DNA of 25,071 nt from Acaudatibacter sp035532115 (lineage in GTDB: Bacteria > Pseudomonadota > Alphaproteobacteria > Caulobacterales > Caulobacteraceae), in contig DATKRO010000031.1 in assembly GCA_035532115.1 (NCBI GenBank), forward strand, positions 1 to 25,071. The letters run 5' to 3'. The notes under the pieces are model-generated. The model ran no database searches and was not told the origin of the DNA. It saw only the letters and a program-made list of their open reading frames with translations. The position numbers and the translations under genes are program-made. Shown in pieces: positions 9,362-17,461 of the stretch (positions are counted from its first letter, which is position 1; the number at the start of each line of letters is the position of its first letter).

Positions 9362-10656
9362 GCGGGCTCTGCCGCGACTGCTTCTGGACCGGCGAGACGC
9401 CCTCGCCGCGGTGCCCCGCCTGCGGCTCGCGCCGCACGCTGAGCCATCCCGATCTGGCGCGGCTCACGATCGCGCACCTCGATTGCGACGCCTTCTACGC
9501 CTCGGTGGAGAAGCGCGACGATCCCTCCTTGCGCGACCGGCCGGTGATCGTCGGCGGCGGGGTGCGCGGCGTCGTCACCACCTGCTGCTACATCGCGCGC
9601 ATGTCGGGGGTGCGCTCGGCCATGCCGATGTTCAAGGCGCGGCGTCTCTGCCCCGAGGCCGTGGTGGTCAAGCCCGATTTCGCCAAGTACCGCGCCGAGA
9701 GCCGCCGCATCATGGAGCGGCTGCGGGCGCTGACGCCGCTGGTGCAGTCGCTCTCGCTCGACGAGGCGTGGATGGATCTCTCCGGCACCGAGCGGCTGCA
9801 TCACGCGGCGCCGGCGCTCAGTCTGGCGCGGCTGCAGGCGGCGATCGAGGCCGAGCTGGGGATCACCGTCTCCATCGGACTGGCCGCCAACAAGTTCCTG
9901 GCCAAGATCGCCTCCGACCTCGACAAGCCGCGCGGTTTTGCGGTGATCGGCGCGCAGGAGGCCCGCTCGTTCCTCGCGCCGCGCCCGGTCTCCATCCTGC
10001 CGGGCGTCGGCCCGGCGCTGGCGCGCCTCCTGGAGAGCGACGGCTTGCGCCTGGTCGCCGATCTCGCCCGCGCCGAGCCCAAGGCGCTCGCCGACCGCTA
10101 CGGGGCTCAGGGGCTCGGGCTGCACCACATGGCCCACGGCCGCGACGTCCGTCCCGTCGACCCCGGCCGCGGTCGCCGCAGCCTTTCGGCCGAGACCACC
10201 TTCGACGAGGATCTCGCCGCCCTCGCCGACCTGGAGGACGCGCTCTGGCCGCTGTGCGAAAAGGTGGCGCGCCAGGCGCGGGCCGAGGCCATCGCCGGGC
10301 GGGTCGTCGCCCTGAAGCTGCGCGGCGCCGACTTCCGCATCCTGACGCGGCGGCGCAAGCTCGCCATCGCCACCCAGACCGCGCACACCCTGTTCGCCCA
10401 GGCGCGCGCCCTGCTGGCGGCCGAAGCCGACGGGCGGCGCTTCCGGCTGATCGGCGTCGGCATCTGCGATCTCGCCGGCGAAGCCGAGGCCGGCGGCGAT
10501 TTCTTCGGGTCGGACGAGGCGCGCGCCCTCGTCGGCGAGAGGGCGGTCGACACGCTACGGCGGCGATTCGGTCAGAAAGCGGTGATCAGCGGCCGCACCT
10601 TCGGCGCCCAGGGACACCAAAATCGGCGGAGCGCGTTGAAAGAACGCAGGTCTTGA
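9358..10656 (+). CDS. dinB: DNA polymerase IV (Y family) with N-terminal zinc ribbon
   Basis: 432 aa. The Y-family palm has catalytic D42 in HLDCDAFYASVE and the D135/E136 pair in SLSLDEAW. The helix-hairpin-helix of the thumb (ILPGVGPALARLL) and the little-finger domain follow (about 270-400). It performs error-prone translesion synthesis. The first 25 residues add a putative zinc ribbon with two Cys pairs (C5/C8 and C19/C22) not found in E. coli DinB. I do not see a clear beta-clamp binding motif at the C-terminus. ATG at 9358 was chosen because it overlaps the preceding stop and keeps the Cys motif. No LexA box is evident immediately upstream, where the sequence is coding. Confidence 0.95.
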   Translation: MSGLCRDCFWTGETPSPRCPACGSRRTLSHPDLARLTIAHLDCDAFYASVEKRDDPSLRDRPVIVGGGVRGVVTTCCYIARMSGVRSAMPMFKARRLCPEAVVVKPDFAKYRAESRRIMERLRALTPLVQSLSLDEAWMDLSGTERLHHAAPALSLARLQAAIEAELGITVSIGLAANKFLAKIASDLDKPRGFAVIGAQEARSFLAPRPVSILPGVGPALARLLESDGLRLVADLARAEPKALADRYGAQGLGLHHMAHGRDVRPVDPGRGRRSLSAETTFDEDLAALADLEDALWPLCEKVARQARAEAIAGRVVALKLRGADFRILTRRRKLAIATQTAHTLFAQARALLAAEADGRRFRLIGVGICDLAGEAEAGGDFFGSDEARALVGERAVDTLRRRFGQKAVISGRTFGAQGHQNRRSALKERRS

Positions 10657-10738
10657 ATGGACCCTTCCAAAGGGCCGTGGTTTTCATATCTAATCTCTCG
10701 GGGGAGCATCCCGCGTCCCCCCGCGTTGGAGATCCGTC
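10657..10738. promoter_or_regulatory. Short gap before clpS, probable promoter and leader region
   Basis: 82 bp between dinB and clpS. It contains an AT-richer patch (GGTTTTCATATCTAAT, about 10679-10694), the only such patch nearby and a reasonable place for a -10 element. GGAG at 10728-10731 is the likely ribosome-binding site for the GTG start of clpS. I cannot assign a sigma factor class. Confidence 0.3.
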
Positions 10739-11068
10739 GTGGCGGACAAGAACCAGGGAGACCAGGTCATCGGCACGGGCACCGCCGTCGTCACCCAGAC
10801 GAAGGCAAAGACCCAGAAGCCGTCCATGTACCGCGTGCTGATCCTGAACGATGATTACACGCCCATGGAATTCGTGGTCTACATTCTCGAGAGGTTCTTC
10901 AACAAATCGCCGGAGGCTGCGACTCGCATCATGCTGCACGTTCATCAGAACGGCGTCGGCGTGTGCGGCGTCTTCACCTACGAGGTGGCGGAAACCAAAG
11001 TCGCCCAAGTGATCGAGACCGCCCGCCGCCATCAGCATCCGCTCCAATGCACCATGGAAAAGGATTGA
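10739..11068 (+). CDS. clpS: ATP-dependent Clp protease adaptor ClpS
   Basis: 109 aa. The flexible N-terminus (about 1-30) is followed by the conserved core YRVLILNDDYTPMEFVVYIL, where the NDDYTPMEFV segment forms the pocket for N-degron residues. HVHQNGVGVCGVFTYEVAETK follows and contacts the ClpA N-domain. ClpS brings proteins with destabilising N-terminal residues to ClpAP and modulates ClpA choice of substrates. The start is GTG at 10739, weaker than ATG. It ends 10 bp before clpA, so the two are co-transcribed. Confidence 0.97.
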   Translation: MADKNQGDQVIGTGTAVVTQTKAKTQKPSMYRVLILNDDYTPMEFVVYILERFFNKSPEAATRIMLHVHQNGVGVCGVFTYEVAETKVAQVIETARRHQHPLQCTMEKD

Positions 11069-11078
11069 GAGGCCGAGC

Positions 11079-13418
11079 TTGCCGTCTTTCTCGCGTAATC
11101 TGGAAGAGACCCTGCACAGGGCGGTGGCCTACGCCAACCAGCGTAAGCACGAGTACACCACGCTCGAGCACCTGCTGCTGGCCCTGATCGACGATTCCGA
11201 CGCCGCCGGCGTGATGCGCGCCTGCGAGGTCGACCTCGGCGAGCTGAAGAAGAACCTGACCCACTACGTCGACAACGAGCTGAAGAGCCTCGTGGTCGAC
11301 GACGGCGAGGACGCCAAGCCCACCGCGGGGTTCCATCGGGTGATCCAGCGGGCGGTGATCCACGTGCAGTCGTCCGGGCACGACGACGTCTCCGGCGCCA
11401 ATGTGCTGGTGGCGATCTTCTCCGAGCGCGAGAGCCACGCCGCCTATTTTCTGCAGCAGCAGGAGATGACCCGCTACGATGCGGTCAACTTCATCGCCCA
11501 TGGCATCGCCAAGAAGCCGGGCGCTTCCGAGCCGCGTCCGGCCAAGGGCGCGGGCGCCGACGCCGACGACGAGAAGCCTCCGGTGAAGACCGGCGGCGAA
11601 GCGCTCGAGGCCTATTGCGTCAACCTCAACGAGAAGGCGCGCCAGGGCAAGGTCGACCCGCTGATCGGCCGGATGAACGAGGTCGAGCGCTGCATCCAGA
11701 TCCTCTGCCGGCGCACCAAGAACAACCCCCTGCTCGTCGGCGATCCGGGCGTCGGCAAGACCGCCATCGCCGAGGGCCTGGCGCGCAAGATCATCTCCAA
11801 GCAGGTGCCCGAGGTGCTGGCGAAGTCCACCATCTTCTGCCTGGACATGGGCGCGCTCCTGGCCGGAACGCGCTACCGCGGCGACTTCGAGGAGCGCGTC
11901 AAGCAGGTGATCAAGGAGCTGGAGAACCACGCCAGCGCCATCCTCTTCATCGACGAGATCCACACCGTCATCGGGGCCGGAGCCACCAGCGGCGGCGCCA
12001 TGGACGCCTCGAACCTGCTGAAGCCGGCGCTGGCCTCGGGCAACCTTCGCTGCATGGGTTCGACCACCTACAAGGAGTTCCGCCAGCACTTCGAGAAGGA
12101 TCGCGCCCTGGTGCGCCGGTTCCAGAAGATCGACGTGAACGAGCCGACCATCGACGATTCGATCAAGATCCTTAGGGGCCTGAAGACCTACTACGAGGAG
12201 TTCCACAAGCTGAAGTACACCAGCGAAGCCCTGCGCGCGGCGGTGGAACTCTCGGCCAAGTACATCACCGACCGCAAGCTCCCCGACAAGGCCATCGACA
12301 TCATCGACGAGGCCGGCGCCGGCCAGATGCTGCTGGCCGAGGGCCGGCGCAAGAAGGTGATCGGCCTCAAGGAGATCGAGACCGTCGTGGCCAAGATCGC
12401 GCGCATCCCGCCCAAGTCGGTCTCCAAGTCCGACACCGAGGCCCTGAAGCAGCTCGAGACCGACCTGAAGAGCGCCGTGTTCGGCCAGGAGGAGGCGATC
12501 GGCCAGCTCGCCGCGGCCATGAAGATGGCCAGGGCGGGCCTACGCGACGGCGACAAGCCGATCGGCTGCTATCTCTTCTCCGGCCCCACCGGCACCGGCA
12601 AGACCGAGACCGCTCGCCAGCTCGCCACGACCCTGGGGATCGAGCTGCTGCGCTTCGACATGTCGGAGTACATGGAGCGCCATACCGTCAGCCGGCTGAT
12701 CGGCGCGCCGCCGGGCTACGTCGGCTTCGACCAGGGCGGCCTCCTCACCGACGCCGTCGATCAGCATCCGCACGCGGTGGTGCTGCTCGACGAGATCGAG
12801 AAGGCGCACCAGGACGTCTACAACATCCTCCTGCAGGTGATGGACCACGGCGCGCTCACCGACGCCAACGGCAAGAAGGTGGACTTCCGCAACGTGGTCC
12901 TGATCATGACCACCAACGCCGGCGCCTCGGACGCCCAGCGCAACGCCATCGGCTTCGGCAAGGGCAAGATCGAGGGGGCCGACGACGAGGCGATCAAGCG
13001 CCTGTTCACGCCCGAGTTCCGCAATCGCCTCGACGCCATCGTCACCTTCAAGTCGCTCACCCCGGAGGTGATCCGCATGGTGGTGCAGAAGTTCGTGCTG
13101 CAGCTCGAGGCCCAGCTCGCCGACCGCCACGTCACCATCGAGGCCACCGAGGCGGCGCTGGACTGGCTGGCCAAGAACGGCTTCGACGAACTCTATGGGG
13201 CGCGGCCGCTCGCCCGCACCATCCAGGAGCAGATCAAGAAGCCGCTCGCCGACGACATCCTGTTCGGCCGGCTCGCCAAGGGCGGCCACGTCAAGGTGGT
13301 GCTGAAGGAGGGCAAGCTGGACTTCGAGTTCGATCCCGCCGCGGCGCCGCCGACGCCGCCCGCGCCCCCCAGGCGCGGCGCCGTGCCGAGGCCCCAGGAG
13401 CCGGCTCTGGCCGACTGA
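11079..13418 (+). CDS. clpA: ATP-dependent Clp protease ATP-binding subunit ClpA
   Basis: 779 aa AAA+ unfoldase. The Clp N-domain (about 1-145, ClpS docking) is followed by an acidic linker. AAA-1 has Walker A GDPGVGKT (221-228) and Walker B ILFIDEIHT. AAA-2 has Walker A GPTGTGKT (about 503-510) and Walker B VVLLDEIEKAH. There is no ClpB-type middle domain. The ClpP-docking loop carries IGF in NAIGFGKG (about 627). The C-terminus ends in a Pro/Ala-rich tail of about 25 residues that is not conserved. It threads substrates into ClpP, which is not in this window. The start is an unusual TTG at 11079, preceded by GAGG at 11068-11072 and 10 bp from the clpS stop, which favours coupling to clpS translation. 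Confidence 0.97.
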   Translation: MPSFSRNLEETLHRAVAYANQRKHEYTTLEHLLLALIDDSDAAGVMRACEVDLGELKKNLTHYVDNELKSLVVDDGEDAKPTAGFHRVIQRAVIHVQSSGHDDVSGANVLVAIFSERESHAAYFLQQQEMTRYDAVNFIAHGIAKKPGASEPRPAKGAGADADDEKPPVKTGGEALEAYCVNLNEKARQGKVDPLIGRMNEVERCIQILCRRTKNNPLLVGDPGVGKTAIAEGLARKIISKQVPEVLAKSTIFCLDMGALLAGTRYRGDFEERVKQVIKELENHASAILFIDEIHTVIGAGATSGGAMDASNLLKPALASGNLRCMGSTTYKEFRQHFEKDRALVRRFQKIDVNEPTIDDSIKILRGLKTYYEEFHKLKYTSEALRAAVELSAKYITDRKLPDKAIDIIDEAGAGQMLLAEGRRKKVIGLKEIETVVAKIARIPPKSVSKSDTEALKQLETDLKSAVFGQEEAIGQLAAAMKMARAGLRDGDKPIGCYLFSGPTGTGKTETARQLATTLGIELLRFDMSEYMERHTVSRLIGAPPGYVGFDQGGLLTDAVDQHPHAVVLLDEIEKAHQDVYNILLQVMDHGALTDANGKKVDFRNVVLIMTTNAGASDAQRNAIGFGKGKIEGADDEAIKRLFTPEFRNRLDAIVTFKSLTPEVIRMVVQKFVLQLEAQLADRHVTIEATEAALDWLAKNGFDELYGARPLARTIQEQIKKPLADDILFGRLAKGGHVKVVLKEGKLDFEFDPAAAPPTPPAPPRRGAVPRPQEPALAD

Positions 13419-13434
13419 TCGCGAAGGCGCGGGC

Positions 13435-13872
13435 TCAGGCGATCTCGTCGCCGATGGCCTTGGCGAGCCGGTCGAGTTCGGCCGGGTCGGCCCTGGCGCC
13501 GCCGGCGTGGCGGCCCAGCGGCGCGCCCGCCCAGCGCGGGATCACGTGGAAGTGCAGGTGATAGATGGTCTGGCCCGCGGCCTCGCCGTTGAACTGCGTC
13601 ACCAGGATCGCGTCCGGCTTCAGCGCCGCGCGCACCGCCCGCGCCACGCGCTGGACGCCCATGATCAGCGTCTGCAGCGGCTCGGGCTCGATGTCGAGGA
13701 GGTTGCGGGCCGGCGCGCGCTTGTGCACCACCAGCGTATGGCCGCGGCCCTGCGGGAACACGTCCATGAACGCCAGCACGTCGTGATCCTCGAACACCTT
13801 CGCCGCCGGCGCCTCGCCGCGCACGATCCTGGCGAAGAGGTTGTCCGGATCATAGTCGCCGTCGAGGCTCAT
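13435..13872 (-). CDS. HIT-family nucleotide hydrolase/transferase
   Basis: 145 aa with the histidine triad HLHFHV (H105, H107, H109) near the C-terminus and the family's N-terminal FARIVRGEAPA and FMDVFPQGRGHTLVVHK segments. HIT proteins of this HINT-like branch hydrolyse nucleoside phosphoramidates or related nucleotide conjugates. The physiological substrate is usually unknown. ATG start, convergent with clpA. Codons 67-128 are also present, rearranged, just upstream at 13947-14133. Confidence 0.93.
   Translation of the reverse strand: MSLDGDYDPDNLFARIVRGEAPAAKVFEDHDVLAFMDVFPQGRGHTLVVHKRAPARNLLDIEPEPLQTLIMGVQRVARAVRAALKPDAILVTQFNGEAAGQTIYHLHFHVIPRWAGAPLGRHAGGARADPAELDRLAKAIGDEIA
13489..13674. 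repeat. Source segment of the HIT-gene duplication
   Basis: This 186-bp stretch inside the HIT gene is present a second time downstream. Bases 13489-13587 recur in direct orientation at 13947-14045 with one mismatch, and 13588-13674 recur inverted at 14046-14132 with none. Confidence 0.95.
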
Positions 13873-13946
13873 GGCCCTGCCCTCTCGCTTGCCACCGGTC
13901 TCCTAGCAAAACCGGGCGCGGGCTGAAACCGCGGCGCCACGACGCT

Positions 13947-14133
13947 GGCCCTGGCGCCGCCGGCGTGGCGGCCCAGCGGCGCACCCGCCCAGCGCGGGAT
14001 CACGTGGAAGTGCAGGTGATAGATGGTCTGGCCCGCGGCCTCGCCCAGACGCTGATCATGGGCGTCCAGCGCGTGGCGCGGGCGGTGCGCGCGGCGCTGA
14101 AGCCGGACGCGATCCTGGTGACGCAGTTCAACG
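13947..14133. pseudogene. Half-inverted duplicate of part of the HIT gene
   Basis: 13947-14045 copies 13489-13587 directly (98 of 99; G at 13525 is A at 13983), so its coding sense is minus (HIT residues 96-128, including the histidine triad). 14046-14132 is the exact reverse complement of 13588-13674, so its coding sense is plus (residues 67-95). The two halves adjoin in the source and in the copy, so a contiguous 186-bp block was copied with its second half flipped. No intact product can come from it. Near identity means the event is recent, or that gene conversion or an assembly error is involved. Confidence 0.93.
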
Positions 14134-14259
14134 CGTTTGCAGGCGCGTGCGGCTCGCGGCGCTCAGCCGAAGCCCCTCCACTGCGGTGATGGCCGCGAAC
14201 GCTTTCGTGCCCAGGATGCGCGGCTTGGGTTTTCGGGGCTTGGTTGCAGCTTCGGACAT
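14128..14259 (-). pseudogene. Small ORF truncated at the rearrangement junction
   Basis: 43 codons starting MSEAATKPRKPKPRILGTKA, with a following FAAITAVEGLRL segment. This looks like the start of small alphaproteobacterial proteins with a basic N-terminus and an ILG...F..I.AVEG core; I recall that style but cannot confirm a family. The stop codon (14128-14130) lies inside the inverted HIT copy, so the original 3' end has probably been lost. There is only a weak ribosome-binding site. Confidence 0.35.
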
Positions 14260-14464
14260 AGGCAAACCCTACATGAGCGAGAGTTAGAAGGCACGAACCT
14301 CATGGAGTCGCCAAGCGGTTCGCGAGCGTCTACCGCCGAGGGTGAACGGACAATTGTCGCAGCGGTTTCTTCCGCCACTTTGGCTCGCTGAAGCCGACCG
14401 TAGCGAGCTGCACGCCGCGAGCTGCACGCCGCTGGCGCCCGGGAACCATCTCCGCTAATCTGCA
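14260..14464. other. Non-coding stretch upstream of merR-type gene, with 14-bp tandem repeat
   Basis: No convincing gene. GCGAGCTGCACGCC occurs twice in tandem at 14403-14416 and 14417-14430. The rest looks like decayed or intergenic sequence between the rearranged HIT copy and the MerR-family regulator. Confidence 0.4.
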
Positions 14465-14483
14465 TCCCGTAGAGGCTACGGGA
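14465..14483. promoter_or_regulatory. Palindromic operator upstream of the MerR-family regulator
   Basis: TCCCGTAG-AGG-CTACGGGA: perfect 8-bp arms around three bases, ending 17 bp before the start codon at 14501. Size and symmetry fit MerR-family operators, which sit between widely spaced -35 and -10 boxes. Clear -35 and -10 boxes are not evident on either strand. Likely use: self-regulation. Confidence 0.6.
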
Positions 14484-14500
14484 CCGGCCATCAGGCGCCC

Positions 14501-14932
14501 ATGCGACCTTCCCTGACCATCGGCCGGCTTGCGGCGCAGGCCGGCGTCAATCTGGAGACGGTGCGCTACTACGAACGGATCGGACTCATGCCCGAGCCGG
14601 AGCGCTCCGCCGCCGGCCATCGCAGCTATCTGCCCGAGCACCGGGTGCGGCTGGCGTTCATCCGCCGGGCGCGCCAGCTGGGCTTTCGGCTGGACGAGGT
14701 GCGCGCGCTCATCGGGCTTGCCGAGCCGGGGCGCCAGTCCTGCGCCGAGGTGAAGGCGCTGGCGTCGAACCACCTCGACGAGATCCAGGCCAAGATCGCC
14801 GACCTGACCCGCCTCGAGGTCGTGCTCAGCCAGGCGGTGCGCCGCTGCGGCGACGGCGCGGCGCCGGTCTGTCCAGTGATAGAGGCGCTTGGCGGCGGCC
14901 AGGGCGCGATGCGATCTGACGGAATCGTCTGA
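14501..14932 (+). CDS. MerR-family metal-responsive regulator with mercury-type Cys triad
   Basis: 143 aa. The N-terminal winged helix (TIGRLAAQAGVNLETVRYYE) is followed by the dimerisation helix and C-terminal cysteines. C81 (in QSCAEVKALA), C116 (in RRCGDG) and C124 (in VCPVIEAL) match the order and near spacing of the three Hg(II) ligands of MerR (C82, C117, C126 in Tn501). The helix between them, HLDEIQAKIADLTRLEVVL, is also MerR-like. It should bend its promoter to activate on metal binding. No merA, merT or merP gene lies beside it, so the target is elsewhere or only itself. A cadmium or lead sensor of the same class cannot be excluded. Confidence 0.86.
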   Translation: MRPSLTIGRLAAQAGVNLETVRYYERIGLMPEPERSAAGHRSYLPEHRVRLAFIRRARQLGFRLDEVRALIGLAEPGRQSCAEVKALASNHLDEIQAKIADLTRLEVVLSQAVRRCGDGAAPVCPVIEALGGGQGAMRSDGIV

Positions 14933-14964
14933 TCGCTGATCCCTGCTCTAGATTCCAAACGCTG

Positions 14965-15012
14965 GAGCGCGCCCGGGCCGCCGGACCGGTTCGGGGCTTG
15001 CGCAGCGCGCTC
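14965..15012. terminator. Candidate convergent terminator hairpin
   Basis: GAGCGCGC (14965-14972) pairs with GCGCGCTC (15005-15012) across a GC-rich 32-nt interior that can pair further. It lies in the 79-bp gap between two convergent genes and touches the stop codon of the kinase gene. There is no T-run, so efficiency as an intrinsic terminator is doubtful. Confidence 0.35.
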
Positions 15013-16043
15013 TAGTCCGCGGGGCGGCTGCGGTCAGCCGCATTCACGGCGGGCGTTTCCTCGACCCCCGACAGGGCCACGCTGATCGAGCAGCTCACCC
15101 CTTGCGGCGGATAGTCGATCCGGGCGCGGCCGTCGCCGGCGAAGCTCTGGGCGATGAGCCGCGAGCCGAAGCCGCGCCGGGTCGGCGCCGACACCGTCGG
15201 GCCGCCGCGCTCTTCCCAGAGGAAGGTCAGATGCCGCCCGCCCACCTCGCCGAGGTGGATGTTCCACGCCAGCCGCACCGCGCCCTGCGGCGTGGAAAGC
15301 GCGCCGTATTTCACCGCATTGGTCGCCAGTTCGTGCAGCACCAGGGTCATCAGCATGGCCTGGCGTGGACTCAGGCGCACCGGCGGACCGTCGGCGTGGA
15401 TCCTGGAGACGCCCTGGTCGTAGGGCGCAAGCGTGCGCTGGATGATCTGGTGCAGATCCGCTCCGGCCCAGTTGTTCTCCACCAGCATGCCGTGCGCCGC
15501 CGAAAGTGCGATGAGCCGCTCGCTCAGGTCCTCGCGCAGCGCCTCGTCGACGCCGCCGGCGCGCAACGTCTGCTCCACCATCGCCTGGATAGTCGCCAGG
15601 GTGTTGTTGATCCGGTGGTTCAGCTCGTGCAGCAGCAGCACCCGCTGTTCCTCGGCGAGTCTCGCGGGCGTCTCGTCGCGGAGCACCTTGATCAGGAAGG
15701 GCGGCGCGGCGTCGGCCACCGCAATGGTGACGCCGTTGGCCCAGAACCGCTCGCCGCTCTTCCTGACGTGCCAGCGGGTATCCTCGGCGCGACCGTCGCG
15801 CATGGCCTGGCGCAGCTCGCGCCGGTCCTCGCCGGCGGCGCGATCGGAGTCCGCGAAGAAGAGCGCGAACTGCTGGCCGAGCACCTCGCACTCGCGCCAG
15901 CCGGTGACGCGCTCGGCGCCGGGAGACCAGCCGACGATCCGGCCCTCGAGGTCGAGCACGAGGATCGCGAATTCGTGCACGCGCTCCAGCAGCAGTTCGG
16001 CGAGCCGGACGCCGCTTGGATAGGATGCGCTGCCTGGCGCCAT
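15012..16043 (-). CDS. PAS HWE-family sensor histidine kinase
   Basis: 343 aa, soluble. One PAS domain (about 15-128, with ILVLDLEGRIVGWSPGAERVTGW). The kinase core has phosphoacceptor H143 in LHELNHRINNTLATIQAM, the N-box LVLHELATNAVKYGAL (N242) and the W-x-E motif WEE at 276-278, then GFGSRL. It is a compact HWE kinase, shorter than the three-PAS one at the left of the window and typical in codon use for the core. It has no partner response regulator nearby. ATG at 16043 was chosen since the fold starts soon after; a start at 16139 would add a Pro/Arg-rich, probably untranslated stretch. It is divergent from the DUF445 gene. Confidence 0.93.
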   Translation of the reverse strand: MAPGSASYPSGVRLAELLLERVHEFAILVLDLEGRIVGWSPGAERVTGWRECEVLGQQFALFFADSDRAAGEDRRELRQAMRDGRAEDTRWHVRKSGERFWANGVTIAVADAAPPFLIKVLRDETPARLAEEQRVLLLHELNHRINNTLATIQAMVEQTLRAGGVDEALREDLSERLIALSAAHGMLVENNWAGADLHQIIQRTLAPYDQGVSRIHADGPPVRLSPRQAMLMTLVLHELATNAVKYGALSTPQGAVRLAWNIHLGEVGGRHLTFLWEERGGPTVSAPTRRGFGSRLIAQSFAGDGRARIDYPPQGVSCSISVALSGVEETPAVNAADRSRPAD

Positions 16044-16150
16044 TCCGGGGAATCGAATTTGCCGCGGCGATGTTCCATGCTGGCGGGAACCGCAGGGCGT
16101 CCGCCGGCGCTGCGCCGGACGAGCCCCGAGCGCCGGCATGCGAGGTCTTG

Positions 16151-17437
16151 ATGGAAGCGCTGAGCCCTCGGCCGGCCGCGGCGCCGCGGGGCGATCCGGC
16201 GCCGGTCGTGGCGGACGAGGCCGAGGCGCGCCATCGCCTCGCCCGCAACCGCGCTCTCGCCAACGGTCTGCTGGCGATCATGGCGCTCGCCTTCGCGGCA
16301 AGCTGGCTGCCTGGCCACGCGGGCTTCTGGATCGGCCTGCTGCGCGCCGGGGCGCTGGCGGGGATCGTCGGCGGCCTCGCCGACTGGTTCGCCGTCACCG
16401 CCATCTTCCGCCATCCGCTTGGCCTGCCGATCCCGCACACGGCGGTGCTGCCGCGCAGCAAGGAGCGGATCGGCCGCGCCCTGGGCGGCTTCGTCGAGCG
16501 CAGCTTCCTCACCGAGGCGGAGCTGCTGCCGCGTCTGCGGGCGGCGCGGCCGGGCAGGCGGCTGGCGCAGTGGCTGGCTGCGCCCAAGAGCGCCCGCCTC
16601 GTCGTCCGGCCCGTGCTCGCGGCCCTTCCCGAGGTGCTGCGCGCCGCGGACAATACCGAATTGCGAGAATTCCTGACCCCGGTGCTGGGCCGCCAGCTGC
16701 GCCAGATCGATCTGGCGCCGCTGGTCGGCGCCGGGCTCGAGGTGCTGACGCGGAGCGGCGAGGCCGACGCCCTCTTCGACCGCGCCCTGGAGAGCGCCCG
16801 CGCCTGGCTGCAGGCGAACCGGCGCGACCTCGACCGCCTGGTGCGCGAGCGCAGCGCCTGGTGGATCCCCGGCATCGTCAATCGCCAGATCGCCGCTCAG
16901 ATCTTCGCCGGGCTGAACGACCTGCTGGCCGGCCTCGGCGATCGCGGCGGCGAGACGCGGCGCAGGTTCCAGGACGCGCTGGCGGCGCTGATCGAGCGCA
17001 TGAAGCACGCGCCCGAGGCCGGCGCCGAGATGAACGCGCTGCGCGACCGGCTGCTCGGCGATCCCGAACTCCAGGCCTGGATCAGCACGGTGTGGGCGCA
17101 GCTGTCGCGGGCGCTGTGGCGCGACCTGGCCGCGCCGCGCCCGCGCACCCGGGCCGTGCTGGAAAAGCTGATCGCCTCCTTCGGCCGCGCGCTCGCCGGC
17201 GATGCGGCGATGCAGGCGCGCATCGACGCGGCGGTGGAGCGGCTGACGCGGCGCCTGCTCGGGTTCCGCGGCGAAATCTCCGGCTTCATCGCCGAGGTCA
17301 TCGGCGGCTGGGACGCCGAGACCATCGCGGCGCGGCTCGAACTCGTCATCGGCAGCGACCTTCAGTACATCCGCATGAACGGAACCCTGGTGGGGGCGCT
17401 GGTGGGCTGCGCGATCTATCTGGTCACGGTCAGATAG
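16151..17437 (+). CDS. DUF445 (YjiN-like) membrane protein
   Basis: 428 aa. Two hydrophobic segments near the N-terminus (LLAIMALAFAASWLPG and IGLLRAGALAGIVGGLADWF) lead into the DUF445 signature ADWFAVTAIFRHPLGLPIPH and a long alpha-helical domain (about 110-400). A last hydrophobic helix (GTLVGALVGCAIYLVTV) ends the protein, which implies both ends lie in or near the inner membrane. Function is not established; members are often annotated YjiN. ATG at 16151 was chosen with GAGG at 16142-16145; an earlier in-frame start at 16016 would overlap the divergent kinase gene. Confidence 0.88.
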   Translation: MEALSPRPAAAPRGDPAPVVADEAEARHRLARNRALANGLLAIMALAFAASWLPGHAGFWIGLLRAGALAGIVGGLADWFAVTAIFRHPLGLPIPHTAVLPRSKERIGRALGGFVERSFLTEAELLPRLRAARPGRRLAQWLAAPKSARLVVRPVLAALPEVLRAADNTELREFLTPVLGRQLRQIDLAPLVGAGLEVLTRSGEADALFDRALESARAWLQANRRDLDRLVRERSAWWIPGIVNRQIAAQIFAGLNDLLAGLGDRGGETRRRFQDALAALIERMKHAPEAGAEMNALRDRLLGDPELQAWISTVWAQLSRALWRDLAAPRPRTRAVLEKLIASFGRALAGDAAMQARIDAAVERLTRRLLGFRGEISGFIAEVIGGWDAETIAARLELVIGSDLQYIRMNGTLVGALVGCAIYLVTVR

Positions 17438-17461
17438 AGCCGCGAGGCCGGGGCCCCGCGC

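Noticed and set aside
10657..10854. Small plus-strand frame overlapping the clpS start
   Set aside because: Runs into clpS in another frame and shows no protein-like pattern.
13965..14189. 74-codon plus-strand frame across the rearranged HIT copy
   Set aside because: It is a chance fusion of antisense and sense HIT fragments; no start signal and no whole domain.
14403..14430. 14-bp tandem repeat as a functional site
   Set aside because: Only two units, in decayed-looking sequence next to a rearrangement; probably a simple slippage product.
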